Assembly: GCA_035362935.1 (NCBI GenBank)
Contig: DAOSEC010000039.1
Span: 1 to 5,230 of the forward strand
DNA from: DAOSEC01 sp035362935
Lineage (GTDB): Bacteria; Bacillota_I; Bacilli_A; ML615J-28; CAG-313
Length of the DNA stretch: 5,230 bases
Direction of reading: 5' to 3'
Part shown: piece after piece, positions 5,207-5,230 of the stretch
Position numbering within the stretch: the first letter of the stretch is position 1
How the letters are laid out: each line of letters begins with the position of its first letter
The notes under the pieces: generated by a model
The model's input: the letters and a program-made list of their open reading frames with translations, nothing else
What the model was told of the DNA's origin: nothing
Database searches by the model: none
Program-made: the position numbers and the translations under genes

Positions 5207-5230
5207 AAAAAGGAACCTCTGTGATATAAT
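5207..5230 (-). terminator. Possible 3' half of a terminator cut by the window edge
   Basis: The minus strand begins at the edge with ATTATATCACAGAGGTTCC followed by TTTTT. This looks like the descending arm and T-run of a terminator for a gene beyond the right edge. The other arm is not in the window, so the pairing cannot be confirmed. Confidence 0.3.

Noticed and set aside
1..5230. CRISPR array, tRNA or rRNA genes, riboswitch
   Set aside because: No regularly spaced repeats, no cloverleaf or conserved rRNA stretch, and all leaders before intact genes are too short for a known riboswitch.

Overview
The window is low-GC bacterial DNA, and every gene I can support lies on the minus strand. 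Strong TTGACA/TATAAT promoters with AGGAG-type ribosome sites, A/T-rich codon use, TGG (not TGA) for tryptophan and rho-independent terminators point to a Firmicutes/Tenericutes-type organism using the standard bacterial code. The gene mix fits an Acholeplasma/Izemoplasma-like Mollicute or an Erysipelotrichia-like Firmicute. That placement is an inference, because no rRNA or marker gene is present.

Right part (about 2100-5230), read in the direction of transcription from the right edge: a GntR/HutC-family regulator; nanE (N-acetylmannosamine-6-phosphate 2-epimerase), with all the catalytic residues I can recall; and a secreted lipoprotein with an atrophied Ig domain, a beta-rich middle and a C39-like cysteine peptidase domain. 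Each is its own transcription unit with a near-consensus promoter. The regulator gene and nanE are each followed by a perfect or nearly perfect hairpin plus T-run, and the peptidase gene by a weaker one. Two DNA sites stand out. A 16-bp imperfect palindrome matching the HutC-subfamily operator pattern GT-N-TA-N-AC covers the -35 box of nanE. A different perfect palindrome, ATCATTT-N4-AAATGAT, fills the spacer of the gntR promoter. The simplest reading is that the regulator controls nanE, and perhaps itself, in response to an amino-sugar phosphate.

Left part (1-2000): a compact HNH endonuclease, a decayed gene remnant, a type I signal peptidase with an unusual three-segment membrane N-terminus, and then a string of small or broken reading frames on the same strand. 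One of these has a strong ribosome site, a hydrophobic N-terminus and an in-frame TAA after 14 codons. The left end is much more A/T-rich (23% GC by my count of bases 1-300) than nanE (about 40% in three sampled lines). It looks like an eroding accessory region.

I do not see a clearly new multi-gene system. The most interesting leads are the operator pair around gntR/nanE and the signal peptidase with its trailing small, partly broken genes. Two gene starts are set here from the ribosome and promoter sites: the peptidase at 3457 and the regulator at 5112.
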